A stretch of DNA of 49,796 nt from Achromobacter dolens. Lineage in GTDB: Bacteria > Pseudomonadota > Gammaproteobacteria > Burkholderiales > Burkholderiaceae_B. The translations under genes were made by a program, and so were the position numbers. The notes under the pieces were generated by a model. The model was not told where the DNA came from and made no database searches. It was given only the letters and a program-made list of their open reading frames with translations. Positions 16,851 to 27,826 of the stretch are shown piece after piece. Location of the stretch: positions 1-49,796 of the forward strand of contig NZ_CADIJW010000043.1 of the NCBI RefSeq assembly GCF_902859745.1. Reading direction: 5' to 3'. How positions within the stretch are numbered: position 1 is the first letter of the stretch; each line of letters starts with the position of its first letter.

Positions 16851-18275
16851 TCAGGGTTGGGCAATGGTAACGGGGTTGCGGGCGGCCTGGCGCAGCGCGG
16901 CGCCCTGGTCGCCCAGGTCCCAGAACAGGCCGGCCATGATGGCCAGGCCCTCGCGCGCCACGCTGCCCAGCAGATGTTCGTTGGGGGCGTGCTGGGCGCA
17001 GGCGGGGTAGGAATGCGGCACCCACAGCGTGGGCAGGCCGAGCAGGTCGGCGAAGATGTCGTTGGGCAGCGAGCCGCCCAGGTTGGGCAGCAGCGCCGGC
17101 CGCAGGCCCGTGCTGCGCTCGATCGAGGCGGCGGCCCAGCGCGCCCACGGGTTGTCGGGCGACAGCCGGGTGGCGCCGGCCTGCATGCCGACGCGCACTT
17201 GCACGTCGCCGAAGCCGGCCTCATCGAGGTGGGCGCGCACGTGGCGTTCCAGCGCCTTCCAGTCGGTGCCGACCACGAAGCGCAACTGGCACCAGGCCGA
17301 GGCGGCCGGCGGAATGGCATTGACCGGCTTGGCCGGATCGCCGGCGCCGAAGGTCAGCACGTCCAGGCTGTTCCAGCCGAACACCTGCTCCGCGGGTGAC
17401 AGCCCCGGTTCGCCCCAGTCATTGTCGATCTCGGGATCGTCGGGGCCGCCGCCGACCTCCAGGTCGGCCAGCGCCGCGGCCACCGCGGCCGGGATGGGCG
17501 GCGGGCGCAGGCCCGGCACCTGGATGCGGCCGCGCGCGTCCACCAGCGTGGCGATGGCGTGCGACAGGATGATGGCGGGGTTGGCCAGCAGGCCGCCCCA
17601 GTTGCCCGAGTGATAGCCGCGCTCGCGGGCGCGCAGCGACAGTTCGAAGTTGACCGCGCCGCGCGAGCCCATGAACAGCGTGGGGCGGGCAGCGGCCAGG
17701 CGCGGGCCGTCGCTGGCGATGAAGACGTCGGCGGCGAGAGTCTCGCGGTGCGCCTCGCAGAACGCCGCCAGGCCCGGCGAGCCGGCTTCCTCGCCGGTCT
17801 CGATCAGCCAGGTGGCGTTGAATCCCAGCTTGCCGTCGCGCGCCCGCAGGACTTCGCGCAGCGCCGCCAGGTTGATGGTGTGCTGGCCCTTGTTGTCGGC
17901 GGTGCCGCGGCCGTACCAGCGGTCGCCCTCGACCCGCAGGCGCCAGGGATCGCGGCCGGCGTCCCATTTGGCCGCGTTGCCGCGCACCACGTCGCCGTGG
18001 CCGTACAGCAGCACGGTGGGCAGCGCCGTGGACTCGATGCGCCGCGCCACCAGGATCGGCAGATCGACCCCGGCCGGGTTGGGATGGACGCGACAGGCAA
18101 AGCCGAGTTGTTCCAGGCCCGGCGCCAGCTCGTCGCTCAGGTAGGCGTGCTGGTCAGGGGCCTGGCTCGGTTCCTCGCTTTCGGTCTGGAAGGCGACGCG
18201 GCGGGCCAGGTCGGCCTGCAAGGTGCCATCGTCATAGGCGCCGGTGGCGTGGGCTAGGGCTTGTTCGCGGGTCAC
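16851..18275 (-). CDS. M20-family metallopeptidase/amidohydrolase
   Basis: The 474-residue zinc hydrolase has the metal-ligand motifs of M20 peptidases: GHGDVV with His and Asp, GRGTADNKGQH, and ETGEEAGSPGL with the catalytic Glu; a dimerisation domain occupies the middle. Substrates in this family are dipeptides or N-acylated and N-carbamoyl amino acids. The start is GTG at 18275 (MTREQALAHATGAYDD) with only a weak ribosome binding site. It is first in an operon with a Bug binding protein and faces a LysR regulator across about 110 bases. I infer uptake and hydrolysis of one acidic or acylated compound by the pair. Confidence 0.88.
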   Translation of the reverse strand: MTREQALAHATGAYDDGTLQADLARRVAFQTESEEPSQAPDQHAYLSDELAPGLEQLGFACRVHPNPAGVDLPILVARRIESTALPTVLLYGHGDVVRGNAAKWDAGRDPWRLRVEGDRWYGRGTADNKGQHTINLAALREVLRARDGKLGFNATWLIETGEEAGSPGLAAFCEAHRETLAADVFIASDGPRLAAARPTLFMGSRGAVNFELSLRARERGYHSGNWGGLLANPAIILSHAIATLVDARGRIQVPGLRPPPIPAAVAAALADLEVGGGPDDPEIDNDWGEPGLSPAEQVFGWNSLDVLTFGAGDPAKPVNAIPPAASAWCQLRFVVGTDWKALERHVRAHLDEAGFGDVQVRVGMQAGATRLSPDNPWARWAAASIERSTGLRPALLPNLGGSLPNDIFADLLGLPTLWVPHSYPACAQHAPNEHLLGSVAREGLAIMAGLFWDLGDQGAALRQAARNPVTIAQP

Positions 18276-18332
18276 TGCGGTCTCGGGGGAAGGGGCGGAG
18301 GCACAAAGTTATTACGCTTATGGACATGCCAC

Positions 18333-18371
18333 AATTAGATAATTCGCATTTGATCGTTGCCATTAAGGCAA
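18333..18371. promoter_or_regulatory. Divergent LysR/M20 promoter region with inverted repeats
   Basis: The AT-rich gap holds AATTA-GA-TAATT (18333-18344) and TTGCC-ATTAA-GGCAA (18357-18371). Both are plausible binding sites for the LysR protein encoded immediately to the right; which one is used is not clear from sequence. Confidence 0.5.
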
Positions 18372-18387
18372 TGATTGGGGGAGCACC

Positions 18388-19314
18388 ATGATTTCGCTGG
18401 GATTGCGGTATTTCCTGGAGGTGGCGCGCTGCGGCTCGATCGCCGGCGCGGCGGCCGCGCAGCATGTGGCGGCTTCGGCCGTGAGCCGCCAGATCGCCAA
18501 GCTGGAGGAAGAGCTTGGCATTGCGCTGTTCGAACGCCAGGCGCGTGGCATGGCCTTGAGCGAGGCAGGGCGCCAGTTGGCCGCCTACGCCAACGCCGCC
18601 GCGCTGGAGGCCGAGCGCGTCACCACCGCCATCCGCCAGCGCAGCGCGCAGGGCGACGTGACGGTGCGGCTGGCCTGTACCGAGGGCTTCGCGCACCGCT
18701 TCCTGCCGCAGTGCATGGCCGATTTCAAGCGCCTGCATCCCGAGGCGCGCTTCCATCTGCTGGTGGAGCGGCCGGAGGAGGTCAACCGGCTGATCCTGGA
18801 GGGCCTGTCGCAGTTGGCGCTGCGCTACACGGTGGCGCCCGACGAGCGCCTCAAGACCGAGCTGCTGTGCCGCGCGCCGGTCTACGCCATCATGTGCCGT
18901 CGCCATCCGCTGGCCGCGCGCCGCAGCGTCGGCGTGCGCGACCTGGCGCAGGCGCCGCTGTCGCTGGGCGATCCGGGCACCACGGTGCGCGACCTGTTCG
19001 ACACGGCCTGCGCCAATGCCGGCGTGCACATCGAGCCGGCCTATGTGTCCAACCATTCGGCGGCCTTCCTGCCGATGCTGCCGGGCAGCCAGATCGTGGC
19101 GTTGACGGGCTACCTGACAGTGATCGGCCTGCTCGACAGCGCCGGCCTGGTGGCGGTGCCGTTCAGCAATCCCGAAATGCGCCAGCGCAGCATCCAGGTC
19201 GTGACCTTGCGCGGCGCCCACCTGCCGCCGCTGGCGCGGGCCTTCCTGGCGCTGCTGGCCGAACGCCTGAGCGTGGCGCCGCGGGCCCCGGAAGTGGAAC
19301 GGGGCGCGGGCTGA
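18388..19314 (+). CDS. LysR-family transcriptional regulator
   Basis: The 308-residue regulator has an N-terminal winged helix-turn-helix (residues 1-60: YFLEVARCGSIAGAAAAQHV, then SAVSRQIAKLEEELG) and a periplasmic-binding-like effector domain from about 90. ATG at 18388 has GGGGGAG 7-13 bases upstream. It is divergent from the M20 peptidase/Bug operon and is the likely regulator of it. The effector is unknown. Its end is 28 bases from the convergent end of the RND operon. Confidence 0.93.
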   Translation: MISLGLRYFLEVARCGSIAGAAAAQHVAASAVSRQIAKLEEELGIALFERQARGMALSEAGRQLAAYANAAALEAERVTTAIRQRSAQGDVTVRLACTEGFAHRFLPQCMADFKRLHPEARFHLLVERPEEVNRLILEGLSQLALRYTVAPDERLKTELLCRAPVYAIMCRRHPLAARRSVGVRDLAQAPLSLGDPGTTVRDLFDTACANAGVHIEPAYVSNHSAAFLPMLPGSQIVALTGYLTVIGLLDSAGLVAVPFSNPEMRQRSIQVVTLRGAHLPPLARAFLALLAERLSVAPRAPEVERGAG

Positions 19315-19342
19315 GGCGTCGGGCGCGGTGTGGACGGGCGGA

Positions 19343-22300
19343 TCAGGCGCGGCGCGCGCGCCAGCCCGCCACCTTCAAGCGCAGCCGCTCCAGCGCCAGG
19401 TACACGATCGGCGTGGTGTAGAGCGTCAGGAACTGGCTGATCATCAGCCCGCCGACGATGGTCACCCCCAGCGGCCGGCGCAGTTCCGAGCCTTCGCCCA
19501 TGCCCAGCACCAGCGGCAGCGCGCCCAGCAGGCCGGCCAGGTTGGTCATGACGATGGGGCGCAGGCGCAGCATGGCGGCGCGATGGATGGCCTGTTCCGG
19601 CGTCAGGCCCTCGCGCCGCTCCAGGCCGAGCGCGAAGTCGATCATCAGGATGGCGTTCTTCATCACCACCCCCACCAGCAGGAACAGGCCGAGCAGCGCG
19701 ATCAGGCTGAACTCGATATCGGCCAGCCGCAGCGCCAGCAGCGCGCCGACGCCGGCCGAGGGCAGGGTCGACAGGATGGTCAGCGGATGCAGCGGGCTTT
19801 CGTACAGGATGCCCAGCACCAGGTAGATCGCCACCAGCACGCCCAGGATCAGCCAGGGCTGGTCCTGCAGGCTCTGCTGGAAGCTGCGGGCGTCGCCGCC
19901 CAGCCGCGTCTGGATGTGGGCCGGCACCATCAGCCGCGCCATGGCGGCGTCGATGGCGGCCAGGCCTTGCTGCAGCGAGACGCCCTCGGCCAGCGAGAAG
20001 CCGACGCCGACGGCGGCGAACAGGCCGTCGTGGAACACGCGGTCATTGACCAGGCCGTGCTCGTAGGTGGCGAAGGCCGACAGCGGCACGCGGCTGCCGT
20101 CGGCCGCCACCACCTGCACCCGTTCCAGCACCTCGGGGTCCTCGGTGTAGCGCGGGTCCAGCTCCAGCACCACGCGGTATTGGTTCATCGGGTCGTACAG
20201 CGTCGCCACCTGGCGCTGGCTGAAGGAATTGCCGAGCACGCTGGCGATGGTGCGCATGTCCACGCCCAGGCGCCGGGCGGCGGCGCGATCGATGTTGATG
20301 ACCACCTGCTGGGTGGCGGCGTCGCCCACCGCGTCGACGTCGCGCAGCTCGGGGATGTCGCGCATGGCGCGCGAGATCTTGCGCGACCATTGCCGCAGCG
20401 CCGGCACGTCGCTGGCCATGATGGCCAGCTCGTGGTCGCCGGAATTGCCGAAGCCGCCCGGCATGCGAAGGTCCTGGTCGACGTTCAGGAAGAACATGCC
20501 GCCCGGCACCGGCGGGGCGTTGGCGCGCAGCCAGTCGATCACCTGGGCCGAGGATTCGCGCCGCTCGGCAACCGGCTTCAGGCGGATCAGGAACAGCGAA
20601 TTGCTGATGCCCAGGCTGCCGCCGTTGTAGCCGATCACGTCCTGCACGGCCGGATGCCTGAGCACCAGTTGGCGATAGACGTCGATCTTGGGCTGCATCA
20701 CCTGGAACGAGAAGCCGTCGTCGCCGCGCACGAACCCCATCAACTGGCCGGTGTCCTGCTGCGGCAGGAAGCCCTTGGGCGCCTGCGCGTACAGATAGGC
20801 GTTCAGCGCCACCACCGCGGCCAGCAGCAGCAGGGTCAGGCGGGCGTGGCCCAGCACCCGCGCCAGCGACGCGCCATACCATTGGTGGATGCGGGCGAAC
20901 ACCGCGCGCAGCCGCGAGGGCCGCGTTTGGGTCTCGGCCGGCGGCCGCAGCCAGCGCGCGCACAGGCTGGGAATGATGGCGACCGACACCACCAGCGAGA
21001 TCAGGATGGCGGCCACCAGCGTGATCGAGAACTCGCGGAACAGCCGCTCCACCAGCCCGCCCATGAACAGGATCGACACGAACACCACCGACAGCGCCAG
21101 CGTCATCGCCACCAGGGTGAAGCCGACCTCGCGCACGCCGCGCAGGGCCGCCTGGCGCGGACCCAGGCCGCGCTCGAGGTGGCGCGAGATGTTCTCCAGC
21201 ACCACGATGGCGTCGTCCACCACCAGGCCCGCGGCCACGATCAGCGCCATCAGCGACAGGTTGTTGAGCGAGAAGCCCCACAGGTACATGACGGCGAAGG
21301 TGGCGATCAGGCAGACCGGAGTCGCCACGCTGGGAATGGCGGCGGCGCGGGCGCTGCCCAGGAACAGCCACACCACCAGGATCACCAGCCCCACCGCCAG
21401 CCCCAGCGTGACGTGGGCCTCGCGCAGCGTGGCGTGAATGCCGGGCGAGCGGTCCAGCACCACGGTCAGGTCGACGTCGGCCGGCATCAGCGCGCGCAGG
21501 CCGGGCAGGGCCTGGTTGATGGCGGCGATGGTCTCGATGATGTTGGCGCCCGGCTGGCGGCTGACGGTCAGCACCACCGCCGGGTTGTGGTTGTGAAAAC
21601 CGCTGCTGTAGCGGTTCTCGACCGAGTCGCTGATCCGCGCCACCTGGGCCAGCCGCAGGGCGGCGCCGTCCTGGTGGCGCACGATCAGGCCGTTGTAGTC
21701 GGCCGCCGTGCGCGGCTGGCCGGGCGTGCCGACCTCCCAGCGCTGCGAGGCCGAGTCCAGTTGGCCCTGCGGACCCATGGGGGCGGCGTTGGCGATGGAC
21801 TGGCGCAGGTCGTCCAGCGCCACGCCGTAGTGCGCCAGCGCATTGGGGTTGACCTGCACTCGCACCGCCGGCAGCGAGCTGCCGCCCAGCGTCACTTCGC
21901 CGACGCCGACGATCTGCGAGAGCTTCTGCGCCAGCACCGTGGCGCCCAGGTCGTAGAGCCGGCCGGCGGGTCGGGTGGGCGAGCTGAGCGCCAGCGCCAT
22001 GATGGGCGCCTGCGACGGATTGACCTTGCGGTAGCTGGGATTGCCCGGCATGCCCGAGGGCAGCTCGGCGCGGGCGGCGTTGATGGCGGCCTGCACGTCG
22101 CGCGCGGCGGCGTTGATGTCGCGGTCCAGCGCGAATTGCAACAGCACGCGAGTGGCGCCCTGGTTGCTGGACGAGCTCATGGCGCTGACGCCGGCGATGC
22201 CGCCCAGCGCGCGTTCCAGCGGCGCGGCCACGGTGCTGGCCATGCTCTCGGGGCTGGCGCCGGGCAGTTCGGCGCGCACCTCGATGGTGGGGAAGTCGAC

Positions 22301-22411
22301 CTGCGGCAGCGGCGCCACCGGCAGCAGGCGCCAGGCCACCGCGCCCAGCAGCGTCAGGGCCAGCGCCAGGAAGATGCAGGCGATGGGCCGGTGCAGCAGC
22401 GCGCGGATCAT
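19343..22411 (-). CDS. mdtC: RND multidrug efflux permease, second subunit (MdtC/MuxC type)
   Basis: The 1022-residue inner-membrane RND transporter has an N-terminal helix ([20 protein letters not shown]), large periplasmic porter loops and a twelve-helix layout. [12 protein letters not shown] in the fourth-helix area is the proton-relay Asp motif of HAE1 RND pumps. It overlaps the preceding permease gene by four bases (ATGA). In MdtABC/MuxABC systems two different permeases form a mixed trimer with one adaptor. It is the last gene of the operon; no outer-membrane channel gene follows, so a TolC/OprM-type partner must be encoded elsewhere. Confidence 0.93.
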   Translation of the reverse strand: MIRALLHRPIACIFLALALTLLGAVAWRLLPVAPLPQVDFPTIEVRAELPGASPESMASTVAAPLERALGGIAGVSAMSSSSNQGATRVLLQFALDRDINAAARDVQAAINAARAELPSGMPGNPSYRKVNPSQAPIMALALSSPTRPAGRLYDLGATVLAQKLSQIVGVGEVTLGGSSLPAVRVQVNPNALAHYGVALDDLRQSIANAAPMGPQGQLDSASQRWEVGTPGQPRTAADYNGLIVRHQDGAALRLAQVARISDSVENRYSSGFHNHNPAVVLTVSRQPGANIIETIAAINQALPGLRALMPADVDLTVVLDRSPGIHATLREAHVTLGLAVGLVILVVWLFLGSARAAAIPSVATPVCLIATFAVMYLWGFSLNNLSLMALIVAAGLVVDDAIVVLENISRHLERGLGPRQAALRGVREVGFTLVAMTLALSVVFVSILFMGGLVERLFREFSITLVAAILISLVVSVAIIPSLCARWLRPPAETQTRPSRLRAVFARIHQWYGASLARVLGHARLTLLLLAAVVALNAYLYAQAPKGFLPQQDTGQLMGFVRGDDGFSFQVMQPKIDVYRQLVLRHPAVQDVIGYNGGSLGISNSLFLIRLKPVAERRESSAQVIDWLRANAPPVPGGMFFLNVDQDLRMPGGFGNSGDHELAIMASDVPALRQWSRKISRAMRDIPELRDVDAVGDAATQQVVINIDRAAARRLGVDMRTIASVLGNSFSQRQVATLYDPMNQYRVVLELDPRYTEDPEVLERVQVVAADGSRVPLSAFATYEHGLVNDRVFHDGLFAAVGVGFSLAEGVSLQQGLAAIDAAMARLMVPAHIQTRLGGDARSFQQSLQDQPWLILGVLVAIYLVLGILYESPLHPLTILSTLPSAGVGALLALRLADIEFSLIALLGLFLLVGVVMKNAILMIDFALGLERREGLTPEQAIHRAAMLRLRPIVMTNLAGLLGALPLVLGMGEGSELRRPLGVTIVGGLMISQFLTLYTTPIVYLALERLRLKVAGWRARRA

Positions 22412-25400
22412 GGCGCCGGCCGGTCCGCGGGGGCGGGCAGGGCCTTGCGGCGGCCCGCGCCCAGTCGGTGGAAGAACAGGTAGACGGCGGGCGTGGTGAA
22501 CAGCGTCAGCACTTGGCTGACCAGCAGGCCGCCCACCATCACCCAGCCCAGCGGCTGGCGCAGCTCGGCGCCCGAGCCGGTGGCCAGCATCAGCGGCAGG
22601 GCGCCGAACAGCGCCGCCAGCGTGGTCATCAGGATCGGCCGCAGCCGCAGCAGCGCGGCTTCGCGGATCGCCTCGCGCGGCGCCAGGCCGCGGCTGCGTT
22701 CGGCTTCCAGCGCGAAGTCGACCATCATGATGCCGTTCTTCTTGACCAGTCCGATCAGCAGGATGATGCCGATGACGGCGATCAGGTCCAGCGGCCGGCC
22801 GGTCAGCAGCAGCGCCAGCAGCGCGCCCACCGTGGCCGACGGCAGGGTCGAGAGGATGGTGACCGGATGGATCGCGCTTTCATACAGCATGCCCAGCACC
22901 AGATACATGGTGACCACGGCGGCCAGCATCAGCCACAGGGTGTTGGACAGCGAGGCCTGGAACGCGGACGCCGCGCCCTGCAGGCGCAATTCGACGCTCG
23001 CGGGCATGGCGATGTCCTGGCGCGCCGCTTCGATGGCGGCGATGGCCGCGCCCAGTGAACCGCCGGCCGGCAGGTTGAACGAGAAATTCACGGCGGGGAA
23101 CTGCGACAGGTGGTTGACCGCCAGCGGCACGGCGCGCTCGCTGACCGTGGCCAGCGCCGATAGCGGAATCGGCTGGCCGTCCGCCGTGCGCAGGTGGATG
23201 CGTTCCAGCGCTTCGGGGCTGGCGGCCAGGCGCCGGTCCACCTCCAGCACCACGCGGTACTGGTTGGACTGCGTGAACAGGGTGGCGACCTGGCGCTGGC
23301 CAAAGGCGCTGTAGAGCGCCTGGGCCACGTCGTCCATGGTCAGGCCCAGGCGCGCGGCGGCGTCGCGCGAGACCTCCAGGTAGGCCTGGCGGCCATCGCC
23401 CTGCAGGTCCGACGAGATGTCGGCCAGTTGCGGCGCGGCGGCCAGGCGCTGGGTCAGGGCGTGGCTCCAGCGCGCCAGCAGCGCGCTGTCGGGCGAGGTC
23501 AGGGTGAACTGGTATTGGCCGCGGCTGACGCGATCCTCGATGTTCAATTCCTGCACGGGTTGCAGGTACAGCGAGATGCCCTGCACCTGGCGGGCGCGGG
23601 CGTCCAGCCGGGCCATGATGTCGGCCAGCGGCGCGCCGCGCTCGCTCCAGGGCTTGAGGTTGACCAGCAGGCGGCCGGTGTTGAGGGTGGCGTTCATGCC
23701 GTCGATGCCGATGAAGGACGACAGGCTGGCGACGTCGGGGTCTTCCAGCAGGCTTTGCGCCAGCGCCTGCTGGCGCCGCGACATGGCCTCGAACGAGGTG
23801 CTTTGCGCCGACTGGGTCACGCCTTGCAGCACGCCGCCGTCCTGCGCCGGGAAGAACCCCTTGGGCACCGCCAGGTACAGCAGCCCGGTCAGCGCGACGG
23901 TGGCCAGCATCGCCAGCAGCGTCAGGCGCTGGTGGCGCAGCGTGATGTCGAGCCAGCCGGCATAGCGCGCCTGCAGGCGGTCGAGCAGGCCGGGCGGGCG
24001 CTCGGCGTGCGGCGGCAGCAGGCGCGCGCACATCATGGGCGTCAGCGTCAGCGACACCGCCAGCGAGATCAGGATGGCCACCGCCAGCGTGATGGCGAAT
24101 TCGCGGAACAGCCGGCCGACCACGTCTTCCATGAAGAGCAGCGGGATCAGCACGGCGATCAGCGACAGCGTCAGCGAGACCAGGGTGAAGCCGATCTGTC
24201 CGGCGCCCTTGAGCGCGGCCGCCATCGGGCTGTGGCCCTGTTCGCGGTAGCGGGCGATGTTCTCCAGCATGACGATGGCGTCGTCGACCACGAAGCCGGC
24301 GCCGATGGTCAGCGCCATCAGCGTGAGATTGTTGGTGGAGAAGCCCGCCAGGTGCATCACGCCAAACGTGCCGATCAGGGACAGCGGCACCGCCAGGCTC
24401 GGGATCAGCGTGGCCGGCAGGTTGCGCAGGAACAGGAAGGTCACCAGCACCACCAGCCCGACGGCGAAGGCCAGCTCCCATTGCACGCCGCGCACGGAGG
24501 CGCGGATGCTTTCGGTGCGGTCGGTCAGCACCCGCACCTGCGCCGCCGCCGGCAGGCTGGCGGTCAGTTGCGGCAGCAGCGCCTTGACCTGGTCGGCCAC
24601 GGCGATGACGTTGGCGCCCGGCTGGCGCTGGATGTTCACCAGCACCGCCGGCTGGCGATCGACCCAGGCGGCCAGGTAGCGGTTCTCGGCGCCGTCCTCG
24701 ACCGTGGCGACGTCGCCCAGCCGCACCGGCGCGCCGTTGCGCCAGGCCACGATCAGGTCGCGGTATTCCTGCGCGCTCTGCAACTGGTCGTTGGCGTCCA
24801 TGATGACCGAGCGCACCGGGCCGTCGAAGCTGCCCTTGGGCTGGTTGGAGTTGGCCTTGGCGATGGCTTCCCGCACGTCGGACAGCCGCAGGCCGCGCGC
24901 GGCCAGCGCCATGGGGTTGGCCTGCACCCGCACCGCGGGCCGCTGGCCGCCGGCCAGGCTGACCATGCCTACGCCCGACAACTGCGCCAGGCGTTGCGTC
25001 ATGCGCGTGTCGACCAGGTCGTAGACCTGCGGCAGCGGCAGCGAATCCGAGGTCACCGCCAGCGTCAGGATCGGCACGTCGGCCGGGTTGACCTTGCGGT
25101 ACACCGGCGGCGTCGGCAGGTCGGACGGCAGCAGCGAGCCGCTGGCGCTGATGGCGGCCTGCACCTCCTGTTCGGCCACGCCCAAAGAGACGTCGAGCGA
25201 GAACTGCAGCGTGATCACCGAGATGCCGCTGCCGCTGGAGGACGACATCTGCTTGAGGCCCGGGATCTGCCCGAAGCGGCGCTCCAGCGGCGCGGTGACC
25301 GCGCGCGCGGTGACGTCGGGGCTGGCGCCGGGGTAGGGCGTCGTGACCTGGATGATGGGGTAGTCGACCTGCGGCAGCGCCGCCACCGGCAGCAGGCGCC

Positions 25401-25485
25401 AGGCAAGGATGCCCGACAGCAGCAGCGCCAGCATCAGGAACGAGGTGGCGACCGGGCGCAGGATGAAGGGGCGTGACAGGCTCAT
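22408..25485 (-). CDS. mdtB: RND multidrug efflux permease, first subunit (MdtB/MuxB type)
   Basis: The 1025-residue HAE1-type RND permease starts [21 protein letters not shown] chose ATG 25485 because longer in-frame sequence upstream only reads through the adaptor gene. [12 protein letters not shown] carries the proton-relay Asp pair. It is a clear paralogue of the downstream permease ([13 protein letters not shown] versus [13 protein letters not shown]) and lies four bases after the adaptor stop. It should work as a heteromeric trimer with the next gene product, exporting amphipathic drugs or bile-salt-like compounds. Confidence 0.93.
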   Translation of the reverse strand: MSLSRPFILRPVATSFLMLALLLSGILAWRLLPVAALPQVDYPIIQVTTPYPGASPDVTARAVTAPLERRFGQIPGLKQMSSSSGSGISVITLQFSLDVSLGVAEQEVQAAISASGSLLPSDLPTPPVYRKVNPADVPILTLAVTSDSLPLPQVYDLVDTRMTQRLAQLSGVGMVSLAGGQRPAVRVQANPMALAARGLRLSDVREAIAKANSNQPKGSFDGPVRSVIMDANDQLQSAQEYRDLIVAWRNGAPVRLGDVATVEDGAENRYLAAWVDRQPAVLVNIQRQPGANVIAVADQVKALLPQLTASLPAAAQVRVLTDRTESIRASVRGVQWELAFAVGLVVLVTFLFLRNLPATLIPSLAVPLSLIGTFGVMHLAGFSTNNLTLMALTIGAGFVVDDAIVMLENIARYREQGHSPMAAALKGAGQIGFTLVSLTLSLIAVLIPLLFMEDVVGRLFREFAITLAVAILISLAVSLTLTPMMCARLLPPHAERPPGLLDRLQARYAGWLDITLRHQRLTLLAMLATVALTGLLYLAVPKGFFPAQDGGVLQGVTQSAQSTSFEAMSRRQQALAQSLLEDPDVASLSSFIGIDGMNATLNTGRLLVNLKPWSERGAPLADIMARLDARARQVQGISLYLQPVQELNIEDRVSRGQYQFTLTSPDSALLARWSHALTQRLAAAPQLADISSDLQGDGRQAYLEVSRDAAARLGLTMDDVAQALYSAFGQRQVATLFTQSNQYRVVLEVDRRLAASPEALERIHLRTADGQPIPLSALATVSERAVPLAVNHLSQFPAVNFSFNLPAGGSLGAAIAAIEAARQDIAMPASVELRLQGAASAFQASLSNTLWLMLAAVVTMYLVLGMLYESAIHPVTILSTLPSATVGALLALLLTGRPLDLIAVIGIILLIGLVKKNGIMMVDFALEAERSRGLAPREAIREAALLRLRPILMTTLAALFGALPLMLATGSGAELRQPLGWVMVGGLLVSQVLTLFTTPAVYLFFHRLGAGRRKALPAPADRPAP

Positions 25486-25489
25486 GGCG

Positions 25490-26662
25490 TTACGGCTGGG
25501 TTTCCACGATCCGCACCTCGCGGCCGTCGTGCAGGCGGTCCACGCCCTCGACCACCACGCGTTCGGCCACGGCCAGGCCGGAGCGGACTTCGACACGGCC
25601 GGCATTGGCGCGGCCCAGCGTCAGGTCGCGCCGGGTGGCGCGCTGGTCGTCGCCGATGACGAAGACAAAGGCGCCGTCGGCGCCGTACTGCACCGCCGCC
25701 GTGGGAATCGACAGCACCTCTTCCTGCCGCGCCAGCGCCAGGCGGATATTGACGAACTGGTTCGGGAACAGCGCCTCGTCGGCATTCTCGAACAGGGCGC
25801 GCAGCTTGACCGTGCCGCTGGCGGCGTGGATCTGGTTGTCCAGCGCCTGCAGGGTGCCCAGCGCGATCAGGCGGCGTTCGTCGGCGTCCCAGGCCTGCAC
25901 CTGCAGGGCGGCGTCGCCGGCCTGCGCCTGGGCCTGGCGCAGCAGGTCCAGATGGGTCTCCGAAATCGAGAACAGCGCCGAGATCGGGCGCGTCTGCACC
26001 AGGGTGGCCAGGCCATTGGCGTCGGCGGCGCGCACGTGGTTGCCGGCGTCCACGCGCCGAAAGCCGATGCGGCCGTCGTGCGGCGCCTGGATGCGGGTCT
26101 GTGCCAGCAGGCGGCGGGCGTCGGCGACGCCGGCCATCAGGCGCTGGCGCTGCGCGGCGTAGCTGCGCGCCTGGGCCTCGGCGGTGTCCAGTTGCTGCCC
26201 GGCCACCGCTTCCTGGCGCGCCAGTTGCCGGTAGCGGCGCAGGTCGATCTCGGCATTGCCGAGCAGCGCCTCGACGCGCGCCAGCTCGCCTTCGGCGGCC
26301 GCCAGCGCCGCCTGGTAGGGGCGCGGATCGATCTCGGCCAGCAGTTGGCCGCGGCTGACCGCCTGGCCTTCGGTGTAGTGCAGGCGCTGCAACTGGCCGT
26401 CGACCTGGCTGCGCAGCACCACCTGCGCCAGCGGCGTGATGGTGCCCAGCGCATGCAGGTCGCGTGGCAGCGGACCGCGGCGCGCGGCGGCGATGCTGAC
26501 GGGCACGGGTTGCTGGGCGTAACCGGGAATGGCGGCGGCGGGCGGACCTTGCAGGGCGTAGCGCCAGATTGCCCAGCCGGCCAACGCGGCCACGGCCAGG
26601 AAGGTGGCCAGCGCCAGCCGCTGGCGCAACGCGGCGGGGCCCGCGGAAGAAGGCAAGGGCAT
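25490..26662 (-). CDS. mdtA: RND efflux periplasmic adaptor (membrane fusion protein, MdtA/MuxA type)
   Basis: The 390-residue adaptor has an N-terminal membrane anchor (about 15-35), a lipoyl-type half-motif ([20 protein letters not shown]), an alpha-helical hairpin around 100-165, the second lipoyl half ([12 protein letters not shown]) and a beta-barrel. It links the RND permease to an outer-membrane channel. It is the first gene of the three-gene operon. It lies 58 bases after the end of a LysR gene on the same strand, with an AT-rich gap that probably holds its own promoter. Confidence 0.93.
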   Translation of the reverse strand: MPLPSSAGPAALRQRLALATFLAVAALAGWAIWRYALQGPPAAAIPGYAQQPVPVSIAAARRGPLPRDLHALGTITPLAQVVLRSQVDGQLQRLHYTEGQAVSRGQLLAEIDPRPYQAALAAAEGELARVEALLGNAEIDLRRYRQLARQEAVAGQQLDTAEAQARSYAAQRQRLMAGVADARRLLAQTRIQAPHDGRIGFRRVDAGNHVRAADANGLATLVQTRPISALFSISETHLDLLRQAQAQAGDAALQVQAWDADERRLIALGTLQALDNQIHAASGTVKLRALFENADEALFPNQFVNIRLALARQEEVLSIPTAAVQYGADGAFVFVIGDDQRATRRDLTLGRANAGRVEVRSGLAVAERVVVEGVDRLHDGREVRIVETQP

Positions 26663-26711
26663 CTCGGTACTGCCGGGGGATAAGTTGGGGACAGTACGGA
26701 TTCTAGCTGAA

Positions 26712-26723
26712 TAATAATTATTA
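26712..26723. promoter_or_regulatory. AT-rich palindrome before the RND operon
   Basis: TAATAATTATTA is a perfect 12-base palindrome overlapping the LysR stop codon and lying about 50 bases upstream of mdtA. In a GC-rich genome it stands out as a promoter or operator; the protein that would bind is unknown. Confidence 0.4.
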
Positions 26724-27698
26724 GCGTTTTTGTATCAGCTTATCGTCAGGTTTGATGCGGCCTCCCTTGCGCCGGTTTGCCGACGGCGCGCCCAGGCCGG
26801 CCTCGGCCAGCCGCGTCTGGATCAATTCAAGCAGCGCCCGGGCCCGCGCGCTGACCGAGTGGCGGTGGCTGTAGACACCGAGCAACTGCAGCGGCGCCGG
26901 TTGCAGGTCCAGCGGCACTTCGCACAGGCGGCCGGCGGCCAGGTCCTCCTGGCATGAGACGGCCGCCAGGATCGCGAAGCCGATGCCCTGGCGCGCGCCC
27001 ATCAGCGCCAGTTCGCCGCTGTTGACGCGGTAGCGGCTGCGCACCGGCACCTTGACGATGTCTCCGGCCGCGTCCACGAATTGCCAGGGCATGCCCTTGA
27101 GCGCGCTCAGGGTGGTGATGCAGGGCAGCGCCTTGAGCTGGCGCGCCTGGCGCGGCACGCCGACGCGGGCCAGCAGCGCGGGCGAGGCAACCACGATGCT
27201 GGGCAATATCGCCAGTTCGCGCGTGATGAGGCTGCTGTCGTCCTGGCGGCCGCGATGGAACACGATCGACAGATCGACATCCTCGCGCAGCGCGTCGATG
27301 CCATCTAGGCGGGTGTCGCAGGCCAGGTCGATGCCGGGGTGGCGATCGCAGAACTCCGCCAGGATCGGCGCCAGCAACCGTGGCGCTTCGCCCGGCATGC
27401 ACAGGTGCAGCGGCCCGCGCAGTTCCTGCCTGGCCGCGCCCAGTTCCTCTTCCGTGGCGGCCAGGCTGTCCAGCAACGGCTTGGCCCGCTGGTACAGCAA
27501 CTGACCGGCTTCGGTCATGCGCAGATGGCGGGTGCTGCGTTCCAGCAGCCGCACGCCCAGCCGCCGCTCCAGTCCCGCGACATGGCGGCTGACGTTCGAC
27601 GACGGCATGGCCAGGCGCCGCGCCGCGCCCGCGAAGCTCTGTTCATCCACCACCGCCGCGTAGACGCGAACGCTGTTCAGATCCAGGGCCTGACCCAT
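26721..27698 (-). CDS. LysR-family transcriptional regulator
   Basis: The 325-residue regulator has a winged helix-turn-helix at 1-62 (VVDEQSFAGAARRLAMPSSN, then VSRHVAGLERRLGVRLLERS) and an effector domain of the AaeR/CrgA-like group. I chose ATG 27698 (MGQALDLNSVRVYA); an upstream ATG at 27731 would put coding sequence across the operator. It is divergent from a flavin monooxygenase gene with a shared inverted repeat, so that gene is the likeliest target. Control of mdtABC downstream is possible but less supported. The C-terminus has a basic tail (NRRKGGRIKPDDK). Confidence 0.9.
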   Translation of the reverse strand: MGQALDLNSVRVYAAVVDEQSFAGAARRLAMPSSNVSRHVAGLERRLGVRLLERSTRHLRMTEAGQLLYQRAKPLLDSLAATEEELGAARQELRGPLHLCMPGEAPRLLAPILAEFCDRHPGIDLACDTRLDGIDALREDVDLSIVFHRGRQDDSSLITRELAILPSIVVASPALLARVGVPRQARQLKALPCITTLSALKGMPWQFVDAAGDIVKVPVRSRYRVNSGELALMGARQGIGFAILAAVSCQEDLAAGRLCEVPLDLQPAPLQLLGVYSHRHSVSARARALLELIQTRLAEAGLGAPSANRRKGGRIKPDDKLIQKR

Positions 27699-27715
27699 GA
27701 TTATCCCGTTTGCGA

Positions 27716-27740
27716 TATGAAAGGAACCCATTTTTTCATA
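27716..27740. promoter_or_regulatory. LysR-type operator between regulator and monooxygenase
   Basis: TATGAAA (27716-27722) and TTTCATA (27734-27740) form a perfect 7-base inverted repeat with an 11-base spacer, the usual geometry of LysR binding sites. It sits 18 bases upstream of the regulator start and about 87 bases upstream of the monooxygenase start. Confidence 0.7.
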
Positions 27741-27826
27741 CTAGTTCTCGCATCCGGCGGAATCTACGATGCGGATCCCGTGTGCGGCGTCGGGCCGGCA
27801 CGCGGGATTTGAAGCAAGGATTCAGC

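Noticed and set aside
19328-22483. 1051-codon plus-strand open frame opposite mdtC
   Set aside because: It is the antisense frame of a full-length RND permease with recognisable motifs; the translated sequence is low-complexity His/Gln/Arg.
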